A stretch of 20,649 bases of DNA, from contig JAEWBS010000075.1 of the NCBI GenBank assembly GCA_023391005.1, positions 1-20,649 of the forward strand, given 5' to 3'. This document shows positions 7,601-16,011 of the stretch, one piece after another. The notes beneath the pieces were generated by a model. That model was not told where the DNA came from, did no database searches, and was given only the letters and a program-made list of their open reading frames with translations. This stretch comes from Bacillota bacterium (GTDB lineage Bacteria > Bacillota > Clostridia > Oscillospirales > Ruminococcaceae). Positions within the stretch are counted from its first letter, which is position 1. Each line of letters begins with the position of its first letter. The position numbers were made by a program, and so were the translations under genes.

Positions 7601-7701
7601 TATTAAAAGCGACAGATGACGCGGTCGTCGCTTGACGGACATAGACCGATTAATTGTTTTTTGGGACACCGGACGCTGGCGGTTTACAAAGGAGGAGCAC
7701 G

Positions 7702-9249
7702 ATGAAAAAGAAGATGACCTTTTTAGCGGCGCTGTTACTGGCCTTATGCGCCTGCGCCGGTACGCAGTCGGTGTCGCCCGAAAGCGACGCAACCGAAGCA
7801 CCCTCAAAATCGACGTTGGAAGCGCCCTTTGTACCGCTTGAGCATAACGGCGTGACGCTGCATTTTACCAAGCCGGACGAGTCTTATGATATTCTGGGCA
7901 TCACGACCTTCGATAAGGGCTACGCCGTTGTTTATCAGCAGGAGATGCCCGACGCCTTCAATAAGATATACAGCCGCGACGATGTGTTTTATAACATCTC
8001 TACCCAGCTTTTTGACGCCGGGGGCAATTATCTGCAGACGGTGGATTCCCAGTGGCATAACGCGATTAAGATTACCGAGCCGCTGGTTCGGCTAACGCCG
8101 CACAGCGATACCATCACATTTGAGATTTGGCGCGAAAATGAAGCGGGGCAGACCGAAGCGGGCTGTTTTATGCTCGCTATTACCGAGGCGGGTCAGAAGG
8201 CGCTGGGGGAAAACCCCAACCACTATCTCTACGGCTACCGCCTATTTAACGAGTTGACGGTCGACGGTGAGACGCAGCTTCAATATACCACCGCGTATGA
8301 TTATATTCAGGGTCTTGAGCTGCTCAAATTCCGCCTTGCGGCGCCGACCGGCGGAGTGGAGGAGCTGACAATGCCGATGATCGACGCCTCTTTTTTAAAC
8401 GCGCTTTATAATACCGCGTATGGCGTCAATGAAGAGGATTGGATCAACGACCAGAAAAACCCGCTCTATGTTTTAGAGACCGCGCTTGATGCACGCGCCA
8501 AAACAGCGGTGCTTTCAAACAAAAAAGTTTCTTGCCGTTTGGATTTTGGCGGTGCGCACCCCAATTACAGCGTCACCCGCAGCTACACCGAGGCGATGCT
8601 CGGTGAACGGCTTCTGGTTTCGCCCAGCGGTTTATATCAGCTTTATACCGCCGACGCACGCAACTATTTTGAAGCGCCCGGCGGCTGTGATTATGTTGTG
8701 CACGGGCCGCAGGGTATCGTCTTTTTATATGCGGGCTCCGAGCTGGATCAGCTCTATTTTCTCGACGACGACCGCATTTTTGCCAATACCTTTGGCGCGC
8801 TGCGGGTTTATGACGCCGCCACCGGCGAGGCTGTGACGCCGGGGCCCGAGTTCAATTTCGGCACACAGCAGAATCCTTATAATAAATCGATGAGCGGCCC
8901 TGTGCGTATCGTGGTCGGCACGGCGATTGACAGAGTCAACCGCGTGCTGCTCGTCGCACACCGCCCCTACACCTTTGGCTCGGGCGTGCTGTGGCAGGGT
9001 ACCGCACAGCAGACCGAGGCGCTTCCGGTGACGCTGACGGCGCTCGATTGGGACGGCCGGATGCTGGGCGAATACAACACCGGCATGACGATGCGTGCCT
9101 TTGCAAAATTTTCGATCAACATTCTTTCAGTCAAAATAAACGGCGACGGCACGGCGGATTTGAGCTGGGCGGAAGGGCCGCCGGCGCGGGTGCGCTACCA
9201 ACCCGAGGCGACTGATGTACCGAATGAACCGCAGGAGCGCTTGTTATGA
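7702..9249 (+). CDS. Putative lipoprotein of unknown function (paralogue A)
   Basis: 515 residues from ATG 7702, chosen because GGAGG (7691-7695) lies 6 nt upstream; the frame extends back to 7654 without a ribosome binding site. The N terminus KKK, a hydrophobic stretch and LALCACAG (14-20) form a type II signal peptide, with Cys18 the likely lipidated residue (Cys16 possible). A Ser/Glu/Thr-rich tether to about residue 40 follows, then a soluble domain rich in beta-type repeats: LFDAGGNYLQTVD (103-115), LRVYDAATGEAV (367-378), LTALDWDGRMLGEYN (445-459). These resemble propeller blades, but no domain can be named. The protein should face outside the membrane. It shares five collinear blocks with the next gene, which starts inside its stop codon (ATGA). 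No recognisable catalytic motif. Confidence 0.85.
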   Translation: MKKKMTFLAALLLALCACAGTQSVSPESDATEAPSKSTLEAPFVPLEHNGVTLHFTKPDESYDILGITTFDKGYAVVYQQEMPDAFNKIYSRDDVFYNISTQLFDAGGNYLQTVDSQWHNAIKITEPLVRLTPHSDTITFEIWRENEAGQTEAGCFMLAITEAGQKALGENPNHYLYGYRLFNELTVDGETQLQYTTAYDYIQGLELLKFRLAAPTGGVEELTMPMIDASFLNALYNTAYGVNEEDWINDQKNPLYVLETALDARAKTAVLSNKKVSCRLDFGGAHPNYSVTRSYTEAMLGERLLVSPSGLYQLYTADARNYFEAPGGCDYVVHGPQGIVFLYAGSELDQLYFLDDDRIFANTFGALRVYDAATGEAVTPGPEFNFGTQQNPYNKSMSGPVRIVVGTAIDRVNRVLLVAHRPYTFGSGVLWQGTAQQTEALPVTLTALDWDGRMLGEYNTGMTMRAFAKFSINILSVKINGDGTADLSWAEGPPARVRYQPEATDVPNEPQERLL

Positions 9250-10628
9250 GCTTTAAGCTGATATCATGGGCGGCGGTAACCGCTGCGCTGGTGCTTTGCT
9301 GCGCCTGTGGCGCGGTGGACAAATCGGTTGCGGAGCCATCCGACATATCGTCGGCTTTAAGCAGCAAAGCGGCAGCTTCTCAACCGCTGTATCATGGCGA
9401 AACCGCGCTTCACTGGCAGATGCCCGCGTGCGAATATCGCATGATAGAAACCGTGGCGGGGGAGGCGGGCTTTGCGGCGCTGTATGAAGAGCAGCGCCCG
9501 CGGCGTAACGAGGACACGGAACAGTACCGCTTTTTAATGGCGCAAGTTTTTAACGCGCAGGGCGACCATGAGCTGACGGCTTATACCGGTATTTATGATG
9601 AGCTTAAAAAAGGGGATGTGACGCCAAACGGACTGCGGCTGACGCGCGATCATCTCTATCTGGAAATGAAGCGGGATTCTTACCGCGGCATCAACAGGGC
9701 CACCAGAGTGGTCAGCGAGTGGCGCTATGAGGAGCTTGTGCAACAGGACGGCATGGCGCTCTTCTATTCTAGTGAATACAGCGATCAGGTGGGCAGCATC
9801 GGTATGCGCTACCGACTCAAGACGGCCGACGGCACGGCGTTTGAAATGACAGTACCGGGATTTGATTATAATTTTGATATGGCGCTCGGCTTTCTTGCAC
9901 ACCCGGAATACACCGACCGCGAGGGCGTTACCTATGTCGCGACCGCCTCGATCGATACCGCGGCCAAAACAGCGTCGATTTCCAACACAAAGTTGACCTA
10001 TGAACTGAATTTTGACACCCTTGCCTACACCCGTACCCGCCGCTATACCGATGAAATGCTTGAGGATATTCTGGCCACCAGCCCGAGCGGAGACGCCATG
10101 CTATACAGTGCCGACAGCGGCGGCGCCGGCGATATGGGATGGCGGGATGTCGTTTTGAAAAGCGGCGATGGCAGCATTACTTTTGTAGATTATTGCACCG
10201 AGCTTTATAACGCTGCGTTTTTTGACGACGGCACGGTGGTGCTCAATAAGGTTTTGTCACTCGAGGCATACGATATAGGCGGCGCAGAGCCTGTGGCGCG
10301 TTCAATCTTTGACATTGGCGGCGTCACCGATGCCGACGGCTATACGCGCCCCGAACGTCTCGTCATAGGCATGGCCGTCGACCACCAAAACCAATTGCTG
10401 CTGGCTACCGTGCGGGATTACACACAGGAATGGGACGCGCTGATGCCGGTTACGCTGACGGTATTTGACGCTGATTTAAATCAGATTGCCACGTTGGAAA
10501 CCGATTGCCGTATCCCACCCTTTAGGCACAACTGGCCGGTGCGGTGCGATATTTCGCTAAATACGGATGGCACGGCAAATCTTTCTTGGATGGAAGAGAC
10601 GCCGATACAGGTGCGCTATTTACCCTGA
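9246..10628 (+). CDS. Putative lipoprotein of unknown function (paralogue B)
   Basis: 460 residues. The ATG lies in an ATGA overlap with the previous stop, and AGGAG at 9233-9237 inside that gene serves as ribosome binding site, so the two are probably co-translated. Signal peptide with LVLCCACG (15-22), Cys21 or Cys18 lipidated. Conserved with paralogue A: TALHW...GFAALYEE (53-82) with VTLHF...GYAVVYQQ; TVPGFDYNFDMAL (202-214) with TMPMIDASFLNAL; AKTASISNTKL...SPSG (240-282) with AKTAVLSNKKV...SPSG; VIGMAVDHQNQLLLA (373-387) with VVGTAIDRVNRVLLV; DGTANLSWMEETPIQVRY (441-458) with DGTADLSWAEGPPARVRY. A charged TEQYRFLMAQVFNAQGD segment matches the start of a beta repeat. No family recognised. 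Transcription probably ends at 10721-10749. Confidence 0.85.
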   Translation: MSFKLISWAAVTAALVLCCACGAVDKSVAEPSDISSALSSKAAASQPLYHGETALHWQMPACEYRMIETVAGEAGFAALYEEQRPRRNEDTEQYRFLMAQVFNAQGDHELTAYTGIYDELKKGDVTPNGLRLTRDHLYLEMKRDSYRGINRATRVVSEWRYEELVQQDGMALFYSSEYSDQVGSIGMRYRLKTADGTAFEMTVPGFDYNFDMALGFLAHPEYTDREGVTYVATASIDTAAKTASISNTKLTYELNFDTLAYTRTRRYTDEMLEDILATSPSGDAMLYSADSGGAGDMGWRDVVLKSGDGSITFVDYCTELYNAAFFDDGTVVLNKVLSLEAYDIGGAEPVARSIFDIGGVTDADGYTRPERLVIGMAVDHQNQLLLATVRDYTQEWDALMPVTLTVFDADLNQIATLETDCRIPPFRHNWPVRCDISLNTDGTANLSWMEETPIQVRYLP

Positions 10629-10661
10629 CGAATTAAACTTCGCCGCGGTATCGGCAGGGCT

Positions 10662-10700
10662 GACGTGCTGTTGTGGAAGCCACTTCCACAACAGCACGTC
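10662..10700 (+). repeat. Perfect 18-bp inverted repeat after the lipoprotein pair
   Basis: Bases 10662-10679 pair without mismatch with 10683-10700 around a CCA loop. No U-tract follows directly. A separate canonical terminator lies 20 nt further on, so this stem may stabilise the mRNA end or be a mobile palindromic unit. Confidence 0.55.
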
Positions 10701-10720
10701 GATTATTGCCTAATTTTTAT

Positions 10721-10749
10721 AAAGCTCTCCCAATGCGGGGGCGCTTTTT
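10721..10749 (+). terminator. Rho-independent terminator of the lipoprotein operon
   Basis: AAAGCTCTCCC pairs with GGGGGCGCTTT (one mismatch, one G-U) around a short AATGC loop and runs into a T7-8 tract at 10744-10751. Confidence 0.75.
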
Positions 10750-10784
10750 TTGTGCTGTAATTTTATTTCATAGAGTCATAAATA

Positions 10785-10793
10785 TGGTATAAT
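10785..10793 (+). promoter_or_regulatory. Extended -10 promoter element of fbp-traX
   Basis: TGgTATAAT at 10785-10793. No good -35 hexamer lies 17 nt upstream (ATTTCA), but a TG-extended -10 can compensate. It implies a leader of about 165 nt. Confidence 0.45.
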
Positions 10794-10818
10794 AAAAACA
10801 TGGCATTATTTGTAACAG

Positions 10819-10863
10819 GGCTGCCAAACAGCAGCCGCAAAATGCCGGTAATGCCTTTTGCGG
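10819..10863 (+). other. Two overlapping hairpins in the fbp leader
   Basis: GGCTGC (10819-10824) pairs with GCAGCC (10831-10836). CCGCAAAA (10835-10842) pairs with TTTTGCGG (10856-10863). The stems share two bases, so they compete at the join or stack after fraying. The second is followed by a weak T4, which does not make a convincing attenuator. Confidence 0.35.
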
Positions 10864-10963
10864 GCGGATTTTGACACCCCGCGCCGCGCGCTTCTGGTAT
10901 GGTGATGATGCAGCCATTTTAAACATTGAATTTCTAAAAGCCACTTACACGGGAGGAATAACG

Positions 10964-12946
10964 ATGCGACAGGAAAAGAGTGACCTTATCCGCGATAATA
11001 TGGCGTTTTTGCGCTTGTTGTCCAAGCAGTTCCCCAATATCCAATCGGTCTCGACCGAGATTATCAACCTTAAGGCGATTTTAGATCTTCCCAAGGGCAC
11101 CGAGCATTTTATCAGCGATCTGCACGGCGAATACGAGGCGGTCGCGCATATCCTCAATAACGCGTCGGGCGTCATCCGGGATAAAATTGACGAGCTTTAT
11201 AACGACAATTGCACGGAAGAAGAACGCTCAAAGCTTGCGACGCTGATTTATTATCCGCAGCACAAGCTCGACCTGCTCAAAATTGAGCATCAGGACGATC
11301 TCGACGATTGGTATCACGACACGCTGATCAAGCTCATCGACATCTGCCGGGTGGTGGCCTCAAAATACACCCGGTCCAAGGTCAGAAAGGCGTTGCCTGC
11401 CGATTTTGCGTACATCATTGACGAGCTGCTGCACGCCGACCATTATGAAAAAAACAAAGAGAACTATTACGGGCGCATTTTTTCCACGATTGTCGATGTG
11501 GGCCGGGCCGACGCCTTTATCGTCGCGCTCTCAAGCCTGATCAAGCGGCTGGCCGTCGACCAGTTGCATATCATTGGCGATATCTATGATCGCGGCCCGG
11601 GCGCCGAGGATATTATGCAGCTTTTGACGCACCATCACGCCGTTGATATCGTCTGGGGCAACCACGACATGCTCTGGATGGCTGCCGCCGCCGGCAGCGA
11701 GGCCTGCATTGCCAACGTCCTCAACGTCTCGCTGTCTTACGCAAATGTCGACACGCTTGAGAATGGTTATGGCATCAGCCTGCGCGCGCTGACCACCTTT
11801 GCCGAAAAGACCTACGGCAGCTCGATGGCCTTTAAGCCCAAGGTGCTGGAGCAGGATAAAATCGGACTCAACGACATTGAGTTGGTGGCCAAGCTGCGCA
11901 AGGCGGCCGCCGTCATACAGCTCAAATTAGAGGGACAGATCATCGCGCGGCACCCCGAGTATGATATGGACGACCGCATGATGCTCGACAAAATCAACTT
12001 TGCCGAGGGCACAGTGACGATCGGCGGGCGGGTCTATCCGCTGCGCGACACCGATTTCCCGACCATCAACCCCGATGCGCCCTATGAGCTGACCGAGGAG
12101 GAGCGCCAGCTGATGGCGGCCTTAAAGGATTCCTTCATCCGCAGCGACAAGCTTCAGACGCATATGCGGTTTTTGTTTGAGCACGGCAGCTTTTACCGCT
12201 GCTGCAACTCCAACCTATTGTTCCACGGGTGTGTGCCGCTCAACCGCGACGGCTCGTTTGAACGGTTTGAGTTTGACGGCAAGCGGCTGTGGGGCAGACG
12301 GCTGTTCGATTTCTGCGAGCAGAAGGTGCGTGAGGGCTATTTTGGCGTGCGCGGCACCAAAGAAAAGCGCGACGGCGAGGACTTTATGTGGTGGCTCTGG
12401 TGCGGCAAAAACTCGCCGGTGTTTGGCAGAACCCGCATGACCACCTTCGAGCGCATGTTGGTTGAGGACAAAGCCTCGCATGAGGAGCCCAAGAACCACT
12501 ATTACCACCACATGAACGACCCGAAGGTCATCACCGGCATTTTCGAGGAATTCGGGCTTAACCCCGAGGAATCGCACATCATCAACGGGCATATTCCGGT
12601 CAAGTCGAAGGACGGCGAAAGCCCGATTAAATGCGGCGGCAGACTGCTGACCATCGACGGCGGCTTCTGCAAGGCCTATCAGAAGACCACCGGCATCGCG
12701 GGCTATACGCTTATCTACAATTCCTACGGCATGCGGTTGGTGTCGCATGGGCCTTTTACGGGCATTGGCGAGGCGGTGCAGCAAAACACCGACATTCTCT
12801 CCAAAACCGATATTCTCGAGGTGGCGAACCGCCGCAAGCTGGTGGCCGACACCGACATCGGCGTCGAGCTGCGCAGCCAGATCGATACGCTGACGCTGTT
12901 GCTTGAGGCGTATCATTCCGGCGCGATGCCACAGCTTTCGCGCTGA
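10964..12946 (+). CDS. fbp: Class III fructose-1,6-bisphosphatase
   Basis: Hydrolyses fructose-1,6-bisphosphate to fructose-6-phosphate, the committed gluconeogenic step, in the cytoplasm. 660 residues, the long form typical of Firmicutes (Bacillus subtilis Fbp type), unrelated to the class I/II enzymes. Metallophosphoesterase motifs are intact: FISDLHGE (49-56), IIGDIYDRGPG (203-213), VWGNHDMLWM (230-239) and, near the C terminus, INGHIPVKSKDGESP followed by LTIDGGFCKAY. Start ATG 10964 has GGAGG 7 nt upstream (10952-10956). An in-frame TTG at 10871 has no ribosome binding site and was rejected. Preceded by an extended -10 promoter and a leader with hairpins. The stop overlaps the start of the TraX-like gene as TGATG. 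In Bacillus the class III enzyme responds to phosphoenolpyruvate; that is family knowledge only. Confidence 0.96.
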   Translation: MRQEKSDLIRDNMAFLRLLSKQFPNIQSVSTEIINLKAILDLPKGTEHFISDLHGEYEAVAHILNNASGVIRDKIDELYNDNCTEEERSKLATLIYYPQHKLDLLKIEHQDDLDDWYHDTLIKLIDICRVVASKYTRSKVRKALPADFAYIIDELLHADHYEKNKENYYGRIFSTIVDVGRADAFIVALSSLIKRLAVDQLHIIGDIYDRGPGAEDIMQLLTHHHAVDIVWGNHDMLWMAAAAGSEACIANVLNVSLSYANVDTLENGYGISLRALTTFAEKTYGSSMAFKPKVLEQDKIGLNDIELVAKLRKAAAVIQLKLEGQIIARHPEYDMDDRMMLDKINFAEGTVTIGGRVYPLRDTDFPTINPDAPYELTEEERQLMAALKDSFIRSDKLQTHMRFLFEHGSFYRCCNSNLLFHGCVPLNRDGSFERFEFDGKRLWGRRLFDFCEQKVREGYFGVRGTKEKRDGEDFMWWLWCGKNSPVFGRTRMTTFERMLVEDKASHEEPKNHYYHHMNDPKVITGIFEEFGLNPEESHIINGHIPVKSKDGESPIKCGGRLLTIDGGFCKAYQKTTGIAGYTLIYNSYGMRLVSHGPFTGIGEAVQQNTDILSKTDILEVANRRKLVADTDIGVELRSQIDTLTLLLEAYHSGAMPQLSR

Positions 12947-13674
12947 TGCGCCGAGGGCTTTCCGGCACGGCGTTGCAGGCGCTGGCCGCCTTGAGTATGA
13001 CGGTCGATCATATCGGAGCGGTCATTATGCGGGAGAAACAGATCGCATGGACAGCGGTATTGCACGAAATGCCGATATTGTTTGCGCTGCGCGCCGTTGG
13101 GCGCGCAGCCTTCCCGATTTTTGCGTTTTTACTCGTACAGGGCATGCTGCACACCCGCAGCCGCAAACGCTTTATTCTGCGGCTGGCGGTGTTCGCGTTG
13201 CTGTCCGAGCTACCGTTTGATCTGGCGTTTTATGGCGTCTTCTATTATCCGGACCATCAGAACATCTTTTTTACGCTGTTGTTGGGCGCGGCCTGTATCG
13301 CGCTTCTTGACAGCGGTCGGGTGCCCGGTGTTGTCGCTGTCTTGGGCACATCGCTGCTGGCGCAGCTGCTGTGCACCGACTATGCCGCATTGGGTGTTTT
13401 GACCATACTGATGTTTTGGCGGCTGTCTGAGAAGGGCGCGGCAGGCGTCGTCATGGTGCTGCTGCTGTTTACCGGCGTCTGCCTGATGGATGGTCAACGG
13501 GTCTATCTTTTCTGCCTGCTGAGCCTGCCTTTTCTGTTGTGCTATAACGGCGCGCGCGGCGGCCCGACCGGGCGGATAGGCGCGTCAGTCAGAAGGTGGG
13601 GCTTTTATTTGTATTACCCGGTGCACCTGCTGGTGCTGTCCGTGCTGGCGGGACATTACAACTATTTTGGTTAA
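12946..13674 (+). CDS. TraX family membrane protein
   Basis: Polytopic membrane protein of 242 residues related to TraX, the F-plasmid pilin N-acetylase. Chromosomal Firmicutes homologues are common and their acyl acceptors mostly unknown. Visible family features are LSMTVDHIGAVI near the N terminus (the conserved DHIG), RAVGRAAFPIFAFLLVQG (about 49-66), FALLSELPFDLAFYG, HQNIFFTLLLG and the C-terminal YLYYPVHLLVLSVLAG. About seven to eight hydrophobic segments. The ATG shares its A with the TGA of fbp and no good ribosome binding site precedes it, so translation likely depends on ribosomes finishing fbp. Nothing conjugative lies nearby, so a plasmid-transfer role is unlikely. A surface or exopolymer acetyltransferase is an inference. 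Confidence 0.88.
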   Translation: MRRGLSGTALQALAALSMTVDHIGAVIMREKQIAWTAVLHEMPILFALRAVGRAAFPIFAFLLVQGMLHTRSRKRFILRLAVFALLSELPFDLAFYGVFYYPDHQNIFFTLLLGAACIALLDSGRVPGVVAVLGTSLLAQLLCTDYAALGVLTILMFWRLSEKGAAGVVMVLLLFTGVCLMDGQRVYLFCLLSLPFLLCYNGARGGPTGRIGASVRRWGFYLYYPVHLLVLSVLAGHYNYFG

Positions 13675-13773
13675 AAGGGATTTTATGGCGGGCTTTTCAA
13701 TACCCGCAAAGCGTTTTTATATTGTTTTTTTGTCAAAAACGGTGTAAAAGATCAGCGGAATATGAATATTATG

Positions 13774-13802
13774 TTGACAAGTGCAGCGTTACGCAATAAA
13801 AT
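13774..13802 (+). promoter_or_regulatory. Strong sigma-A-type promoter of hppA
   Basis: Consensus TTGACA (13774-13779), 17-nt spacer and TAAAAT (13797-13802). This is the best promoter in the window and fits a highly expressed ion pump. The leader is about 88 nt. Confidence 0.75.
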
Positions 13803-13860
13803 TAATGGGTGTTTTAATATAATATTCCTAAAAAATGCGTTGCAACAAGGACGAGGAAAA

Positions 13861-13896
13861 ATGAGCAGGAAGAAAATGACAAGGAGTGTAGTTTAA
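13861..13896 (+). CDS. Possible 11-codon leader ORF before hppA
   Basis: ATG at 13861 preceded by GAGG (13853-13856) opens a frame MSRKKMTRSVV ending in TAA at 13894-13896, one base before the hppA ATG. The hppA GGAG lies inside this frame and is 11 nt from the hppA start, longer than usual, so hppA might rely on termination-reinitiation after the small ORF. The peptide is basic and resembles nothing known. It may be chance. Confidence 0.3.
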   Translation: MSRKKMTRSVV

Positions 13897-13897
13897 A

Positions 13898-15994
13898 ATG
13901 GACCTTATCATCCTAATGCCGATTGGGGCGGCAGCAGCGCTGCTATTTGCGTACCTGCGCTCAAAGAAGGTATTGGCCGAGAGCGAAGGCACCGAGTTGA
14001 TGAAAAAGATCTCAGCTTCTATCCGCGAGGGCGCAAATGCGTATCTCAAACGCCAGTACAGCGGTGTGGCAAAGTTTTTTGCCGTAGTTTTTGTCTTAAT
14101 GCTGGTACTGGTTTTCATGGGCCAGATGGAAATTTGGGTGCCCATCGCCTTTGTGACCGGCGGCTTCTTTTCGGCGCTCTCTGGCTTTATTGGCATGAAA
14201 ATTGCAACGGCTGCGAATGCCAGAACCGCCAATGCCGCCAATGACAGCCTGAACCACGGCCTGCGCGTCGCTTTTTCGGCCGGAGCGGTCATGGGCTTTA
14301 CCGTCGTGGGCTTGGGGCTTTTGGATATGAGCCTCTGGTTCTATTTTCTCAAGTATATTGTCTACGCCGCGCTGACTGAAGCGGAGCAGGCGGCGCACAT
14401 TTCCGCGCTGATGCTCACCTTTGGCATGGGCGCTTCGATGATGGCGCTGTTCGCGCGTGTCGGCGGCGGTATCTTCACCAAGGCGGCTGACGTCGGCGCA
14501 GACCTCGTCGGCAAGGTTGAGGCCGGCATTCCCGAGGATGACCCCAGAAACCCTGCCGTTATTGCCGATAACGTCGGCGACAACGTCGGCGACGTTGCGG
14601 GTATGGGCGCCGACCTTTATGAATCTTATGCGGGCGCGAGACTTTCGGCCTGCGCGCTTGCCGTTGCCGCCGGCTTTGGCATGGACGGTATGGCGGTTCC
14701 GATGGTGCTTTCGGCCATCGGCATCTTTGCTTCGATCATCGGCACCTTCTTTGTCAAGACCGGCGAGAACGCCGACCAGAGAAGCCTGCTGGGCTCTTTG
14801 CGCAAGGGCACCTACATCGCCAGCGTGCTGGTGGCCATTGGCGCTTATTTCCTGATTGACTATGTGTTTAAGGGTGAGCAGCTCGGCCTGTTCATTGCGA
14901 TTATGGTTGGCCTTGTGGCGGGCAACGCCATCGGCTATTTCACCGAGTACTACACCTCCGACACCTATAAGCCAACCCAGCGGCTGGCGGCCTCGTCCGA
15001 GACCGGCTCGGCTACCATCATCATCAGCGGTCTGGCGCTGGGCATGATGTCCACCGCTATTCCGGTTATCATTGTCGGCATTGCTGTTATTATTAGTTAT
15101 ATTGTCTCGGGCGGTAACACCAGCTTTGAGGCGGGCCTGTTCGGCATTGGTCTTTCGGCTGTCGGCATGCTTTCGACGCTTGGCATTACGCTTGCGACCG
15201 ACGCCTACGGCCCTGTGGCCGACAACGCCGGCGGCATTGCCGAGATGGCCGGTCTTGACGAGTCGGTTCGTACCCGTACCGACGCGCTCGACTCACTGGG
15301 CAACACCACTGCCGCGACCGGCAAGGGCTTTGCCATCGGTTCCGCGGCACTTACGGCGCTAGCCCTTGTCGCGGCCTATGTCGACCAGTGTAAGGCCATT
15401 GCGCCCGATCTCGTACTGAATCTCAGCGTCACCAATCCGGCTGTTCTGGTCGGCCTGTTCTTTGGCGCAGTGCTGCCCTTTGTCTTTGCGGCCATGACGA
15501 TGGAGTCGGTCGGCAAGGCGGCCATGAGCATCGTCACCGAGGTTCGCCGTCAGTTTAAGACGATCCCCGGCCTGATGGAAGGCACCGCCGAGCCCGATTA
15601 CCACACCTGCGTCGACCTCTGCACCAAGAGTGCTCAGCAGGAGATTATGGCCCCGTCGATTATGGCGATTGTCGTGCCGATCGCCACCGGCCTGCTGCTC
15701 GGCGTTGACGGTGTCACCGGCCTGCTCATGGGCGCCACCACCTCCGGCTTTATCCTCGCCATCATGATGTCCAACTCGGGCGGCGCGTGGGATAACGCCA
15801 AGAAGTATATCGAGGCGGGTCACCACGGCGGCAAGGGTTCAGCTTGCCATAAAGCCGCTGTCGTTGGCGATACGGTGGGCGACCCCTTCAAGGACACCTC
15901 GGGCCCCTCGATCAACATTCTGATCAAGCTGCTTTCGACCGTTTCGATTTCATTTGCGGCGCTGGTCGTTCGCTATGGCCTGCACCTGTTTTAA
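13898..15994 (+). CDS. hppA: Membrane-bound ion-pumping pyrophosphatase, K+-dependent type
   Basis: Integral membrane pump coupling hydrolysis of pyrophosphate to export of H+ and/or Na+. 698 residues, about 16 membrane segments, usual size. Active-site motifs are intact: DVGADLVGKVE (198-208), DNVGDNVGDVAGMGADLYES (224-243), TDAYGPVADNAGGIAEM (434-450) and, near the C terminus, HKAAVVGDTVGDPFKDTSGP. GNTTAATGKG (468-477) has Ala472 and Gly475, the marker of K+-dependent enzymes; K+-independent H+ pumps have Lys at the first site. Glu242 in GADLYES matches the gate glutamate of Na+-pumping homologues such as that of Thermotoga maritima, so Na+ transport is plausible. Start ATG 13898 is fixed by an in-frame TAG at 13889. 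Monocistronic, with a consensus promoter. Confidence 0.96.
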   Translation: MDLIILMPIGAAAALLFAYLRSKKVLAESEGTELMKKISASIREGANAYLKRQYSGVAKFFAVVFVLMLVLVFMGQMEIWVPIAFVTGGFFSALSGFIGMKIATAANARTANAANDSLNHGLRVAFSAGAVMGFTVVGLGLLDMSLWFYFLKYIVYAALTEAEQAAHISALMLTFGMGASMMALFARVGGGIFTKAADVGADLVGKVEAGIPEDDPRNPAVIADNVGDNVGDVAGMGADLYESYAGARLSACALAVAAGFGMDGMAVPMVLSAIGIFASIIGTFFVKTGENADQRSLLGSLRKGTYIASVLVAIGAYFLIDYVFKGEQLGLFIAIMVGLVAGNAIGYFTEYYTSDTYKPTQRLAASSETGSATIIISGLALGMMSTAIPVIIVGIAVIISYIVSGGNTSFEAGLFGIGLSAVGMLSTLGITLATDAYGPVADNAGGIAEMAGLDESVRTRTDALDSLGNTTAATGKGFAIGSAALTALALVAAYVDQCKAIAPDLVLNLSVTNPAVLVGLFFGAVLPFVFAAMTMESVGKAAMSIVTEVRRQFKTIPGLMEGTAEPDYHTCVDLCTKSAQQEIMAPSIMAIVVPIATGLLLGVDGVTGLLMGATTSGFILAIMMSNSGGAWDNAKKYIEAGHHGGKGSACHKAAVVGDTVGDPFKDTSGPSINILIKLLSTVSISFAALVVRYGLHLF

Positions 15995-16011
15995 AGCTTA
16001 ATACCCATATA

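Noticed and set aside
10871..10963. TTG start for fbp 93 nt upstream
   Set aside because: No ribosome binding site, and Fbp homologues begin near MRQEKSDLI. ATG 10964 has GGAGG 7 nt upstream.
12215..12916. Long open frame of 233 codons antisense to fbp
   Set aside because: It lies wholly inside the well-identified fbp, has no recognisable motif or ribosome binding site and is explained by high-GC codon use leaving the antisense frame open. The same applies to antisense frames at 1942-2490, 4164-4715, 5112-5729, 6448-7053 and 15359-15826.
13688..13735. Terminator after the TraX-like gene
   Set aside because: GCGGG/CCCGC is only 5 bp and the T-rich stretch begins several bases later, so it is too weak to claim.
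13596..13799. 67-codon frame overlapping the end of the TraX-like gene
   Set aside because: It overlaps the conserved C terminus of TraX in another frame, has no ribosome binding site or known motif and runs through the hppA promoter.
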